A DNA stretch of 38,802 nt. Source: Candidatus Gastranaerophilales bacterium. Lineage in GTDB: Bacteria > Cyanobacteriota > Vampirovibrionia > Gastranaerophilales > Gastranaerophilaceae. The stretch is from NCBI GenBank assembly GCA_944325165.1, contig CALUZF010000004.1:1-38802 (forward strand). Direction: 5' to 3'. The notes below the pieces were generated by a model. That model saw only the letters and a program-made list of their open reading frames with translations, was not told the DNA's origin and searched no databases. The translations under genes were made by a program, and so were the position numbers. Position 1 is the stretch's first letter. Each line of letters opens with the position of its first letter. Positions 1-9,947 of the stretch are shown piece after piece.

Positions 1-1
1 T

Positions 2-1573
2 TTAATAAATATTTTAAACAAATATCGTGATAAGTCAGAAATTAACAATATAGAGCTAAAAAAAGATATTGATTATATATCCGAATTAGAGGATAAAAAT
101 TCTGTATTTAAAATTCTTTTGCAGGAGATTATTTCATCTGAGGGTATATATTGTGATATTTGTTCAATTATAGCTTTTGAAGCAATCGATGGCGATGTTT
201 TTGCTGATGTGGCTTTTAATTTTTTAAAAGATAAAAAAGTCGCCGATGATAAAAAATTTTTAATTATGTCATTAATGCGACAAAAAGGATTAAATTTTAA
301 TTATAGGGATATAATTGATTATATTGATAATCCCGAGGATTTAGCTCATAATGGCATAAAAAGTTTTTTGAGCAATGCAATATTTGATCCGGAAGTGCAA
401 ATCGATTTATTGGATTTTTATATCAATATTCCAAAAGATGAAAAAATTAATTTTTTGGACAATTTAAAATCTGAATTTAGCAATGATGATTTAGCGAATG
501 CATTTTCGATTTTAGCACAATTAAATTTAGATAATGACGAGCTTGATATAGTTTTTGATGTATTGATTAATTCAAATTCGCCTTATGCTCTTTGCGGATT
601 AGAATTTATATTAGAAAATTCTTCATTTGAGAATAAAATAAAAGCAAGAATTAAAAGAAAAATAAAAAAGATAAAAGCCCTAAATCCTAATTTTAAAAAT
701 GATTTTCTTACAAAAAATAGCTCAATATACAAATGCTTTATTAGTTTTGTAGATGGAAAATCTAATTTTTCTTTAGTTTTTTCAAGAAAAAGTAATGATG
801 GATTAATACATACAATTTTATTTACAGTTAATATTGTTCAAGGGATTACTTCCTGTATGGGCTTTTGTTCTATTCCGGAGGAAAATTTTAATTCAATCAT
901 AAAAAGATTATTTAATGATTATGTTCCGATTAAAATCAATCCTGTTGCGCTAAAGAGCCTATATTTACATTATTTAGTAAAAGCAGATAAAAATGATATA
1001 GAATTGCCTTATGAATTAATTGTATGGAAAAATATGTTAAATGATGTTAGGGCAATAAATTTTGATATTTCAGAGTTTATTAATTCAAAACTCGAGATAA
1101 CGAAATTAACAAAACTAAAAGTTATGAAGTTTATTAGCTCTAAAATAATTGATACTTGGTTTTATTTGTATGGAGAAAATGAATATATTGATAAAATCAT
1201 CGATAAAATGGAAGAACTTCATTGTGTTGATTTAGATAAAATTAACGAGATTGTATCTAAAACAATTGATGATAATTTTATCGAAAATAAAAAATTTATG
1301 CGTGAAATTCAAAGCAGATTGCTTATCCAAAGCTATGTTGCTTCTTTGGCAAAATTAAAACTTACCTCAGCTTGTGCATATAGCTTGTGTTTTAAAAATC
1401 CGTACACAAAAATGTTTTTAACTTCTCTTTTAGATAAGAGCATTTATTATATTTGTGCCTCAAAATTAAGTGAACTTGACGAAGAAAATATATTCAAAAA
1501 AGATGTTCCTACTAAATATGCTAAAGATGAACTTGAACTTATTATGGCACAACTTGAGGAAAAATGGTTATAA
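2..1573 (+). CDS. Uncharacterised HEAT-like protein, 5' end outside window
   Basis: The frame is open from the left edge to a TAA at 1571-1573, so the true start lies before the window; a TTG at 119 is only an internal possibility. At least 523 residues are visible. I recognise no family. The first part is built of short amphipathic helices resembling HEAT-type repeats, the middle holds a more beta-like stretch around the SFVDGKSNFSLVF motif, and the rest is helical again. There is no signal peptide or membrane segment in the visible part. It overlaps ruvX by 10 bp, so the two are translationally coupled and probably co-transcribed. The function is unknown; the helical-repeat reading is inference from composition. 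Confidence 0.7.
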   Translation, partial: LINILNKYRDKSEINNIELKKDIDYISELEDKNSVFKILLQEIISSEGIYCDICSIIAFEAIDGDVFADVAFNFLKDKKVADDKKFLIMSLMRQKGLNFNYRDIIDYIDNPEDLAHNGIKSFLSNAIFDPEVQIDLLDFYINIPKDEKINFLDNLKSEFSNDDLANAFSILAQLNLDNDELDIVFDVLINSNSPYALCGLEFILENSSFENKIKARIKRKIKKIKALNPNFKNDFLTKNSSIYKCFISFVDGKSNFSLVFSRKSNDGLIHTILFTVNIVQGITSCMGFCSIPEENFNSIIKRLFNDYVPIKINPVALKSLYLHYLVKADKNDIELPYELIVWKNMLNDVRAINFDISEFINSKLEITKLTKLKVMKFISSKIIDTWFYLYGENEYIDKIIDKMEELHCVDLDKINEIVSKTIDDNFIENKKFMREIQSRLLIQSYVASLAKLKLTSACAYSLCFKNPYTKMFLTSLLDKSIYYICASKLSELDEENIFKKDVPTKYAKDELELIMAQLEEKWL

Positions 1574-1980
1574 GAAATAGAATTGTTGCACTTGATATAG
1601 GTACCAAAAGAATCGGCGTTGCAGTTTGCGACGCACTTTGGCTTGGTGCAACTCCAATTAAAACTATCATTCGTAAAGATGATAAATCAGCTCTTGAAGA
1701 AATTAAAAAAATATGTAATGAATATTCTACAAATACAATTTTAATTGGAGTGCCTTATAATATGGACGGTTCTTTGGGTTTTCAAGCAAAAAATTGCTTC
1801 GATTTTGTTAAACCCTTAAGAAAAGAATATGTTATACTTGAACAAGATGAAAGACTTTCTTCATCTCAAGCAGAAGATATACTTCGTTCAAAAGAAAAAA
1901 AATACACAAAAAATAAAGCTATGGTTGATGTAACTGCTGCTTGTGTTATATTGACGGAATATTTAGAAAACAATAGATAA
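1564..1980 (+). CDS. ruvX: Holliday junction resolvase-like protein RuvX/YqgF
   Basis: RNase H-fold nuclease family (UPF0081) linked to Holliday junction resolution or to processing of 16S pre-rRNA. The 138-residue length is normal for the family. The N-terminal LDIGTKRIGVAV block carries the first acidic catalytic residue (Asp11). LIGVPYNMDGS is the second family block, DERLSS at about 95-100 the third, and VDVTAACVILTEYL near the C-terminus carries the last Asp. The ATG lies inside the end of the upstream gene. A DUF1292 gene follows 10 bp later, the same pairing as yrrK-yrzB in Firmicutes. The family identification is secure; which of its two reported roles dominates cannot be read from sequence. 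Confidence 0.93.
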   Translation: MVIRNRIVALDIGTKRIGVAVCDALWLGATPIKTIIRKDDKSALEEIKKICNEYSTNTILIGVPYNMDGSLGFQAKNCFDFVKPLRKEYVILEQDERLSSSQAEDILRSKEKKYTKNKAMVDVTAACVILTEYLENNR

Positions 1981-1990
1981 GGAATACAAC

Positions 1991-2275
1991 ATGCAAGAAA
2001 ATTCACCTGAAATTATTAAAGTAATCGGCGAACAAGGCGAAGAAATTTTTATGAAATTACAAGAAATAGTTACAGTCGAAGATAAAGACTATGCGCTTTT
2101 ATCGGTTGTTGAAGAGGATACTTTGCCAACTTCTGACGATGATGACGATGAATTAATCATCATGAGAATGATTAAAACCGATAATGATTGCACATTTGAA
2201 GTTATTGAAGATGACGATGAGTTTAATATGGTTGCAAATGCAATAACTGATGCGGATGATTTAGATGAAGAATAA
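1991..2275 (+). CDS. DUF1292 family small acidic protein
   Basis: A 94-residue, very acidic protein with the DUF1292 (YrzB-like) layout: an N-terminal half reading like 'EEIFMKLQEIVTVEDKDY', then an Asp run (residues about 49-54) and a helical end. In Firmicutes this family sits directly after ruvX, as here, but its role is not established. It starts 10 bp after ruvX, shares its transcript, and is followed immediately by a hairpin terminator. I assign the family from the pattern and neighbourhood and propose no function. Confidence 0.8.
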   Translation: MQENSPEIIKVIGEQGEEIFMKLQEIVTVEDKDYALLSVVEEDTLPTSDDDDDELIIMRMIKTDNDCTFEVIEDDDEFNMVANAITDADDLDEE

Positions 2276-2300
2276 AAAGGAGCTTTAATTTAGCTCCTTT
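2276..2300. terminator. Bidirectional intrinsic terminator
   Basis: A perfect 9-bp hairpin (AAAGGAGCT / AGCTCCTTT, 7-nt loop) lies between the convergent DUF1292 and DUF2229 genes. A-rich and T-rich arms allow it to work in both directions. The right arm overlaps the stop codon of the minus-strand gene. Confidence 0.75.
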
Positions 2301-3327
2301 GTATTATTTCTTCTACTTTTTGTTTTTGTTTTAAAATTTTTGCTCTTTTGTTTCTGTATAGCATATCGCAAAAAGCTTCAAGTCTTGTTATAAATCCAGC
2401 TTCACCTGTATGCTCATCAATAGTTAGATTTAATAGCGGTTTGTTGAAATTTTTTGCTTTTCTTCTTATATCTTCAAGCATTAAGCTGTCTGGCCCGCAT
2501 CCGAAGGCAGTTAGCGTGATTATTCCATCTATTTTTTCATCTTGAAGATAATGACCTGCACATCCTGTCATTTCATACTGATTAGCCCAATATAGAGTTG
2601 AACTAAGTGAATGCATGCCGCCCTTTAATTGCTCTAAAGTAAGCTCGTACGCATTATATACTCTAACATCCATATTTTCAAGTTTCTTAAATATATCCAT
2701 ACAGGTTCTTTTATCATATATATTGTAACCATGTCCGATTAGTGCAACACTGATTGTTTTTTCTTCTTTTTTTGGAGGAATTATAACTTTTCCTTCTTTT
2801 GCGTTCTTCAATGCTTCATCAAAGCAAAGCCCGTTTTGAACCATAACATTAAAATTATTTTGTACAACAAAACCCGCCTTTTGAGCTTTTTTTATTGTTT
2901 CAAGGTCTTTAATATTATATTGATTTGCAATTTCTGTTAAAAAATCAATTAAGTTTTTATCTTTTTCTGATTTATCGAGTGTTGCTTCAATTATATTAAA
3001 ATCGCCTCTTACAACATTTCTTATTAAATCCGGAAGTCCTCTTATTTTGGAGCAATTATATATTTTAGGCGCTATTGATTGTATTGATGGCACGAATATA
3101 TTTTTTACACCTTTATTTATAAGATTAATAACATGACCTACAAATACTTTTATAGGTAAACAAGTTTCAGTTACAACTAAGGATGCTCCATCTGAAATTG
3201 TTTTTTTTGTTGTGTTGTCTGATAAAACTATTTCAATTCCTAAATCATTAAAAAAGCCATGCCAAAATGGAAAATATGTGTAGTATAACATAGCTTTTGG
3301 TATTCCGATAATTTTTTCTTTATTCAT
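2290..3327 (-). CDS. DUF2229 acyl-CoA dehydratase activase-related protein
   Basis: This 345-residue protein begins with IGIPKAMLYYTYFPFWHGFF, the signature of DUF2229, which is found fused to or beside ATPase activators of (R)-2-hydroxyacyl-CoA dehydratases (HgdC/YjiL type). Further family blocks are ETCLPIKVFVGHV, NCSKIRGLPDLIR and LTAFGCGPDS, each carrying a conserved Cys that may bind an iron-sulfur cluster. No BcrA/BadF ATPase domain and no dehydratase subunit lies nearby, so its partner is either elsewhere or absent. It is a single-gene unit on the minus strand, divergent from the M16 peptidase gene. The family call is firm; substrate and partner are unknown. Confidence 0.82.
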   Translation of the reverse strand: MNKEKIIGIPKAMLYYTYFPFWHGFFNDLGIEIVLSDNTTKKTISDGASLVVTETCLPIKVFVGHVINLINKGVKNIFVPSIQSIAPKIYNCSKIRGLPDLIRNVVRGDFNIIEATLDKSEKDKNLIDFLTEIANQYNIKDLETIKKAQKAGFVVQNNFNVMVQNGLCFDEALKNAKEGKVIIPPKKEEKTISVALIGHGYNIYDKRTCMDIFKKLENMDVRVYNAYELTLEQLKGGMHSLSSTLYWANQYEMTGCAGHYLQDEKIDGIITLTAFGCGPDSLMLEDIRRKAKNFNKPLLNLTIDEHTGEAGFITRLEAFCDMLYRNKRAKILKQKQKVEEIIQRS

Positions 3328-3444
3328 AAAATTTGTCCAAATTCTGTAATTACAATAATATTACACCAAAAATATTCGTATTTACATGTCAATTTTTTCT
3401 TTTGATTTGTTTTAAAATAAATATATACATTTTTTGGAATAACT

Positions 3445-6330
3445 ATGTCTTTGCAAAATATAAATCCTTATTATTTAAATAATTATACATATATGCCACA
3501 ATACAAGTATTCTGGCACTTTTAGCGCGCCTAAATACGTACAAAATCCTTACCAAGCGAGTTTTTATAATCAAAGTATAGTATATCCTTATGCTCCTTTT
3601 GCAAATCAAAGTAATGCTTCTTATGTAAAAATTGGTGAATTAACTTCTCCGAGCGGTGAAAAAACACATCTTTTCAGACTTTCAAATGGTCATGAGATTG
3701 CAATTATGCAAAGAAAAGATGAGCAAAGTATCGTGAAAACTTTTGTTGACGCAGGTTCAATGAATGAAACAGATGAAAAAAGAGGAGTTCAACATGTTAA
3801 TGAACATGGTTTGTTTAAAGGCTCTTCAAAATTAAAAGATGGCGACGTTTTTAAAATGGTAGGCAAAATGGGTGCATCAACAAATGCGTCTACTGATTAT
3901 GCTCAAATTAATTATTATATTATGGCGCCTTACATGGGTCTTGATGAGCTAAAAAAAACAATTGAAATACAAGGCGATATGATTTATAATCCTAATTTTG
4001 ATGTTGAAGCTATGGAATCTGAAAAAGGTCCTATATGTTCTGAAATTTCAATGATTAATGATGACCCTTCAACTGTAGCTTATGATAAAGTATTAAGAAA
4101 TTTATTCCAAATAAAATCAAATTCTAAAAATCTTGTGGCAGGCTCTATTGATACGGTTATGGGCTTAACTAAGAAGGATATGCATAATTATCATCAAACT
4201 TATTATGCTCCTGAAAACCTTCATACTGTTATTATTGCAGATGAAACTATACCAATAGATACAATTATGCAAACAGTGACAGAAAGCTTTAAGCCTGTAT
4301 ATGAACATAATCAAAAAATTGGTGTTAAAAAAGAAGATTTAACCCCTGTTCAAAATGCAGTAAGAGAAGATATAAGAACTTCAAAAACAAATTCCACCAC
4401 ATCATTTATTGCTTTTTCTGGGCCTGTTAAAACAAATTCAAAGGCATTTATTATTAATGAAATGATTCAATATTATTTAAGCAGTTGTTCTACTTCTGAT
4501 TTAAAAAATAATTTAGATGATATGGATGCAAGCTATAGTTATGCTACTCAAAAAGTTGGTTTAAAAGATTCTGATCCATACGCTATGATTGTATCTATAA
4601 ACTCAAATCCTAATGATGAGCAAAAAGGGCTTGATATTTTTTATGATGCAATATATAAATTGCAAACTCAACCATTGTCTGATGATGATATGGTTGCAAT
4701 TAAAAATTACATAAATAAAAATTTAGAATTTGCTATGTGTGATTCTGAATCAATATGTGATTTTTTGGGTGATTCTTTGCGGGATAATTCTATTGATTAT
4801 TTTACAAATTACAAAGAAATAGCTTCAAGCATTACAAAAGAAGATATTATGAATTTTGCAAGAAGATATTACAATCTAAATAGGGCCTCTATAGTGGTTG
4901 TTCATCCGATGAGCGTTAGCGAAGAGCAAATTAAGCAAAATTATTCTCAATCTAAATATTCTCTTTATAATGTAAATAAGCAAAATGCTAAAAATATTTC
5001 ATTTGCAGGAATTAAAAATATCGCTACTAATGATATTAATGAATATAAGCTATCAAATAATACTCATCTTGTATTGAATAAAACAAAATCAAATTTATGC
5101 TTTTTTAATTGGTGTGTAAATACACCGCCAATTAAGTCTAAAAATCCTACAGCGCCAATGGTTTTAAGACACATGTTTAAAAAAGGAACTCAATATCACA
5201 ATCAAAGTGAGCTAGATAGATACAAAGAATTAAACGCAATTGATGTTTCAACTTATGTAAATGGACGAAGCATTGAAATCTCAGCTAATTGCATGCCCGA
5301 AAATATGGAACAAACTCTTGGAATAATTAACGAATTAATGTATTATCCTAAATTAACTCAAGAGGATTTTGAGGCTGCGAAAAAGTTTGTAAAATCTATG
5401 TTAAAAACAAGTCAAAAAGACGCTACATCTAACTTGTTAGATAGATTATACCCTGGATATTTTCCAACAGAATCTAAAATGCTTAATGATATTGATAGGT
5501 TGACTTTAGATGATGTTAAAGAGTTTTATAATGACTTATTAAAAAGTGCTTCATCGTCTTTTGTTGCAACTCTGCCTTCAGATAAATATTCACAATTATC
5601 AAATAGTCTGATTGCACATCAAAATATGCCAAATATAATCTTCCAAGAAAATATACAAAAATTATCTCCGATTTTTCAGCCAAATCCTGCTAGCAATGTG
5701 ATTTATGATATTGATGATTTAAATCAAGCTCAAATTTGTCAATCATATAAATTTCCAATGTCTGGAAATATCGAAGATGAAGTTAAATTTGAATTAGTGC
5801 ATACAATTCTTGGCGGAAGTACAAATTCAAGATTATTTTCAGATTTAAGAGAAAACCAAAATCTTGCATACAGCGTTTCATCTTCTATTCAATCTTTTGC
5901 AAATACGGGCATTTTAACTCTTCAAATTCAAACGACAACTGATAATCCGGATGAAGGAATAAAATCTTATGATAATGTTCAAAAGTCTTTGGATGGATTT
6001 AAAAAACATGTTGAATTGTTAAAGAATGAATATGTTACTGATGAAGAGCTTGAAAGTGCCAAGATGTTATTAAAACAAAAAATTATAGGTCAATGTCAAA
6101 ATCCTTTATCAGAAACTGAGCTTTTGGCTATGAATGTTCTTGAACCTTATGGAATAAAACGTATTGATAAATACATTGAAGCAATTGATAAGATGACTAA
6201 GGAAGATGTAAAACAAGCTGCTAACTTTATATTTTCCTATAATCCGACAACTTCTATTTTGGCAAGCAAGGATACGATTGATTCTCAATTGCCTTATTTA
6301 AAGACTTTGGGCGTTGTTGAACAGGTTTAA
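3445..6330 (+). CDS. Two-domain M16 family zinc metallopeptidase
   Basis: A 961-residue protein of the pitrilysin/insulinase (M16) type with two M16 repeats. The zinc motif is an inverted HxxEH, HVNEH at 117-121, followed at the expected distance by an acidic stretch (about 191-200, ending ICSE) that supplies the third ligand. The second half, starting near residue 530, lacks the motif, as is normal for the inactive partner domain; it keeps the family's GGSTNSRLFSDLREN block. The first 60 residues are rich in Tyr, Asn and Pro with no signal peptide, unlike many exported M16 enzymes. An ISFAG motif at 518-522 marks the inter-domain linker. A weak GGA precedes the ATG. It is transcribed alone and divergently from the DUF2229 gene. 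A role in peptide degradation is likely. Confidence 0.9.
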   Translation: MSLQNINPYYLNNYTYMPQYKYSGTFSAPKYVQNPYQASFYNQSIVYPYAPFANQSNASYVKIGELTSPSGEKTHLFRLSNGHEIAIMQRKDEQSIVKTFVDAGSMNETDEKRGVQHVNEHGLFKGSSKLKDGDVFKMVGKMGASTNASTDYAQINYYIMAPYMGLDELKKTIEIQGDMIYNPNFDVEAMESEKGPICSEISMINDDPSTVAYDKVLRNLFQIKSNSKNLVAGSIDTVMGLTKKDMHNYHQTYYAPENLHTVIIADETIPIDTIMQTVTESFKPVYEHNQKIGVKKEDLTPVQNAVREDIRTSKTNSTTSFIAFSGPVKTNSKAFIINEMIQYYLSSCSTSDLKNNLDDMDASYSYATQKVGLKDSDPYAMIVSINSNPNDEQKGLDIFYDAIYKLQTQPLSDDDMVAIKNYINKNLEFAMCDSESICDFLGDSLRDNSIDYFTNYKEIASSITKEDIMNFARRYYNLNRASIVVVHPMSVSEEQIKQNYSQSKYSLYNVNKQNAKNISFAGIKNIATNDINEYKLSNNTHLVLNKTKSNLCFFNWCVNTPPIKSKNPTAPMVLRHMFKKGTQYHNQSELDRYKELNAIDVSTYVNGRSIEISANCMPENMEQTLGIINELMYYPKLTQEDFEAAKKFVKSMLKTSQKDATSNLLDRLYPGYFPTESKMLNDIDRLTLDDVKEFYNDLLKSASSSFVATLPSDKYSQLSNSLIAHQNMPNIIFQENIQKLSPIFQPNPASNVIYDIDDLNQAQICQSYKFPMSGNIEDEVKFELVHTILGGSTNSRLFSDLRENQNLAYSVSSSIQSFANTGILTLQIQTTTDNPDEGIKSYDNVQKSLDGFKKHVELLKNEYVTDEELESAKMLLKQKIIGQCQNPLSETELLAMNVLEPYGIKRIDKYIEAIDKMTKEDVKQAANFIFSYNPTTSILASKDTIDSQLPYLKTLGVVEQV

Positions 6331-6409
6331 TTTCATATAAAGATTACATTAATATTTTTGCAAACCTCTAAAATTGGTGTTATATTTAGGAAAACACAAG
6401 GAGGCAAGC

Positions 6410-7387
6410 ATGACAACAAAAATTGGTATTTTAGGCTATGGAAATTTAGGTCGTGGAGTTGAAAAAGCTGTTTTAAAAAATAGCGACGTTGAGCTAAAGG
6501 TTATTTTTACAAGAAGAAATCCTAAAGATTTAAAAGTTAACTCTAGCGCTGAAGTTAAGTCAGTTGATGACATTGAAAATTGGAAAGATAAGATTGATGT
6601 ATTAATAATATGCGGCGGAAGTGCTACTGATTTACCTGTACAAACGCCAAAATATGCAAAACTATTTAACGTAGTTGATAGTTTTGATACCCATGCAAAT
6701 ATCCCTCAACATTTTAAAAACGTTGATGAAGTATCTAAAGCTTCCAATAAAATCTCTATAATTTCAGTAGGTTGGGACCCTGGTATGTTTTCTTTAAACA
6801 GACTTTATGCTAATTGTATTTTGCCAGATGGAAAAGACTATACTTTCTGGGGAAAAGGCGTTAGTCAAGGCCATTCTGATGCTATAAGAAGAATTGATGG
6901 TGTACTAGATGCTAGACAATATACTATTCCTGTTGAAGAAGCTTTAGAAGCAGTTAGAAGCGGTAAAAATCCAGAATTAACAACAAGACAAAAACACACA
7001 AGAGAATGTTTTGTTGTTTTAAAAGATGGTGCTGATGCTAAAAAGGTTGAACATGAAATAGTAACTATGCCAAATTATTTTGCAGATTATGATACAACAG
7101 TTCATTTTATTTCAAAAGAAGAGCTTGATAAAAATCATTCAGCTATTCCTCATGGCGGTTTTGTATTGAGATGTGGCGAAACATCAAAAGATGTTAAACA
7201 TATTATAGAATATAGTTTGAAGCTTGATTCAAATCCAGAATTTACGTCAAGCGTATTAGTTGCTTATGCAAGAGCTGCACATAGATTAAATTTAGAAGGT
7301 CAATGCGGTTGTAAGACTGTTTTTGATATTGCTCCTGCATATTTAAGCCCTAAATCTAATCAAGAATTAATTTCTACTATGCTATAA
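6410..7387 (+). CDS. ddh: Meso-diaminopimelate D-dehydrogenase
   Basis: NADPH-dependent enzyme that makes meso-diaminopimelate from tetrahydrodipicolinate in one step, feeding lysine and peptidoglycan synthesis. I chose the ATG at 6410, which has a strong AGGAGG 6 bp upstream and gives 325 residues, close to the 320-residue Corynebacterium enzyme; an upstream in-frame ATG at 6374 has no such site. The Rossmann motif GYGNLGRG is at 9-16. FWGKGVSQGHSDAIRRIDGV is the diagnostic substrate-binding region, and DIAPAYLSP lies near the end. It is a single gene between the peptidase and nadA. Most cyanobacteria use a different route (DapL), so this is a useful lineage or transfer marker. The identity is secure. 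Confidence 0.94.
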   Translation: MTTKIGILGYGNLGRGVEKAVLKNSDVELKVIFTRRNPKDLKVNSSAEVKSVDDIENWKDKIDVLIICGGSATDLPVQTPKYAKLFNVVDSFDTHANIPQHFKNVDEVSKASNKISIISVGWDPGMFSLNRLYANCILPDGKDYTFWGKGVSQGHSDAIRRIDGVLDARQYTIPVEEALEAVRSGKNPELTTRQKHTRECFVVLKDGADAKKVEHEIVTMPNYFADYDTTVHFISKEELDKNHSAIPHGGFVLRCGETSKDVKHIIEYSLKLDSNPEFTSSVLVAYARAAHRLNLEGQCGCKTVFDIAPAYLSPKSNQELISTML

Positions 7388-7400
7388 GATTAAAATAATA

Positions 7401-7453
7401 TTGACCGTATGCTTTTGTTGTAGTTTAATTAAATAATACACACAAGCATACGG
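7401..7453 (+). promoter_or_regulatory. Candidate nadA promoter within a long inverted repeat
   Basis: TTGACC (7401-7406) and TTTAAT (7424-7429) with a 17-bp spacer form a plausible sigma-70 type promoter. A perfect 10-bp inverted repeat, CCGTATGCTT (7405-7414) and AAGCATACGG (7444-7453), flanks its -10 element. There is no T-run after the second arm, so a simple terminator for ddh is less likely than an operator or a leader hairpin for nadA, whose ATG is 20 bp downstream. Confidence 0.45.
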
Positions 7454-7472
7454 CTTATTATTAGGAAATATT

Positions 7473-8405
7473 ATGGATTTAATAAGTAAAATAAAAGAGT
7501 TAAAAAGAGAGAAAAATGCAATAGTATTGACGCATTGCTATCAAAACATTGAAATCGATGAAGTTTCAGATTTTGTTGGCGATTCTTTATATTTAAGCAA
7601 AATGGCTGCTCAAACAAACGCTGATATTATTGTTTTTGCAGGCGTATATTTTATGGCGCAGAGCGCAAAATTGCTTTCTCCAAATAAAAAAGTTTTGCTT
7701 CCAAACTTAAACTCCGGTTGTATGATGGCTGATATGATTAATGTTGAAAATCTAAAGTCATTTAAAGATAGAAATCCAAATATTCCCGTTGTATGCTACA
7801 TTAATTCAACCGCTGAAGTAAAAGCAAATTGTGATGTTTGCTGTACTTCTTCAAATGCAATTGAAGTAGTTAAAAATTTAAATTCGGATAAAGTTTTATT
7901 TGTTCCTGATAATTTCTTGGGCAAATATGTTCAACATAAATTGCCAAATATTGAAATAATTACTTTTAACGGCTATTGTCCGATACATCAAAGAATTAGA
8001 TTAGAAGAAATAGAACGTGCAAGAAAAAATTATCCAAATGCAATGATATTAACTCATCCGGAGTGTAATCAAGAGGTTGCAAAGCGTTCTGATTTTATCG
8101 GTTCTACAAAAGAAATTATGGAGTACGTTAAAAAATCTGATAAAAAACAATTTGTTATTGCAACAGAAAAAGGGGTTGTAGATAGGTTAAATCGTGATTC
8201 TAAAAAAGAAGGATGGAATAAAGAATTTATTTTAATTGATGAAAATATTATCTGTCCCGATATGAAGAAAAATTCGCTAGATAGTATTTATAATACTCTT
8301 TTAAAAGAAGAAAATGTGATTGAAATTGATTTAGACGTTGCAAAAAAAGCAACAAAATGCATCGAAAAGATGTTTGAAATAACATCACCAATAAAAAATT
8401 GTTAG
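7473..8405 (+). CDS. nadA: Quinolinate synthase NadA
   Basis: Condenses iminoaspartate with dihydroxyacetone phosphate to quinolinate in de novo NAD synthesis, using a [4Fe-4S] cluster. The 310-residue length fits the short form. The three cluster cysteines fall where the family has them: Cys83 (SGCMMADM), Cys169 (NGYCP) and Cys261 (CPDMK). The family blocks HCYQN near residue 21, DFVGDSLYL and THPECN are also present. nadB and nadC are not adjacent. The gene stands alone behind the inverted-repeat promoter region and ends in a terminator shared with gdhA. The identity is secure. Confidence 0.95.
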   Translation: MDLISKIKELKREKNAIVLTHCYQNIEIDEVSDFVGDSLYLSKMAAQTNADIIVFAGVYFMAQSAKLLSPNKKVLLPNLNSGCMMADMINVENLKSFKDRNPNIPVVCYINSTAEVKANCDVCCTSSNAIEVVKNLNSDKVLFVPDNFLGKYVQHKLPNIEIITFNGYCPIHQRIRLEEIERARKNYPNAMILTHPECNQEVAKRSDFIGSTKEIMEYVKKSDKKQFVIATEKGVVDRLNRDSKKEGWNKEFILIDENIICPDMKKNSLDSIYNTLLKEENVIEIDLDVAKKATKCIEKMFEITSPIKNC

Positions 8406-8420
8406 TTAGAATGGTATTTA

Positions 8421-8447
8421 AAAAGCCCGCCTAAAAGGCAGGCTTTT
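8421..8447. terminator. Intrinsic terminator between nadA and gdhA
   Basis: A 12-bp hairpin with one mismatch (AAAAGCCCGCCT / AGGCAGGCTTTT) lies between convergent genes. Its A and T ends allow termination from both sides. Confidence 0.8.
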
Positions 8448-8465
8448 AAATTTGTTTATTTATAT

Positions 8466-9830
<1,365 letters not shown>

Positions 9831-9844
9831 TTATATGCAAATCG

Positions 9845-9873
9845 ATTATAGCATTATATTTTTTCATGTGCAA
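9845..9873 (-). promoter_or_regulatory. gdhA promoter
   Basis: Read on the minus strand, TTGCAC and a perfect TATAAT are separated by exactly 17 bp. They lie about 27 bp upstream of the gdhA start codon, with the AAGGAG site in between. Confidence 0.65.
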
Positions 9874-9894
9874 TTTTCTTTATACAATCTTTAG

Positions 9895-9934
9895 TTGACA
9901 ATAAATATAATATAGTGTATGTTACTATATATAG
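9895..9934 (+). promoter_or_regulatory. trpR promoter and candidate TrpR operator
   Basis: A perfect TTGACA (9895-9900) is followed 17 bp later by TATGTT (9918-9923). Over the -10 lies an inverted repeat ATATAGT (9910-9916) and ACTATAT (9924-9930) with a 7-bp centre. The half-sites resemble the ACTAG-type half-sites of the E. coli trp operator, so TrpR autoregulation together with control of trpB is plausible. It is unproven. Confidence 0.45.
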
Positions 9935-9947
9935 AAACAAGGTTATT

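Noticed and set aside
6374-6409. Upstream ATG for the diaminopimelate dehydrogenase
   Set aside because: It adds 12 residues before the Rossmann motif and has no ribosome site, whereas the ATG at 6410 has AGGAGG at good spacing.
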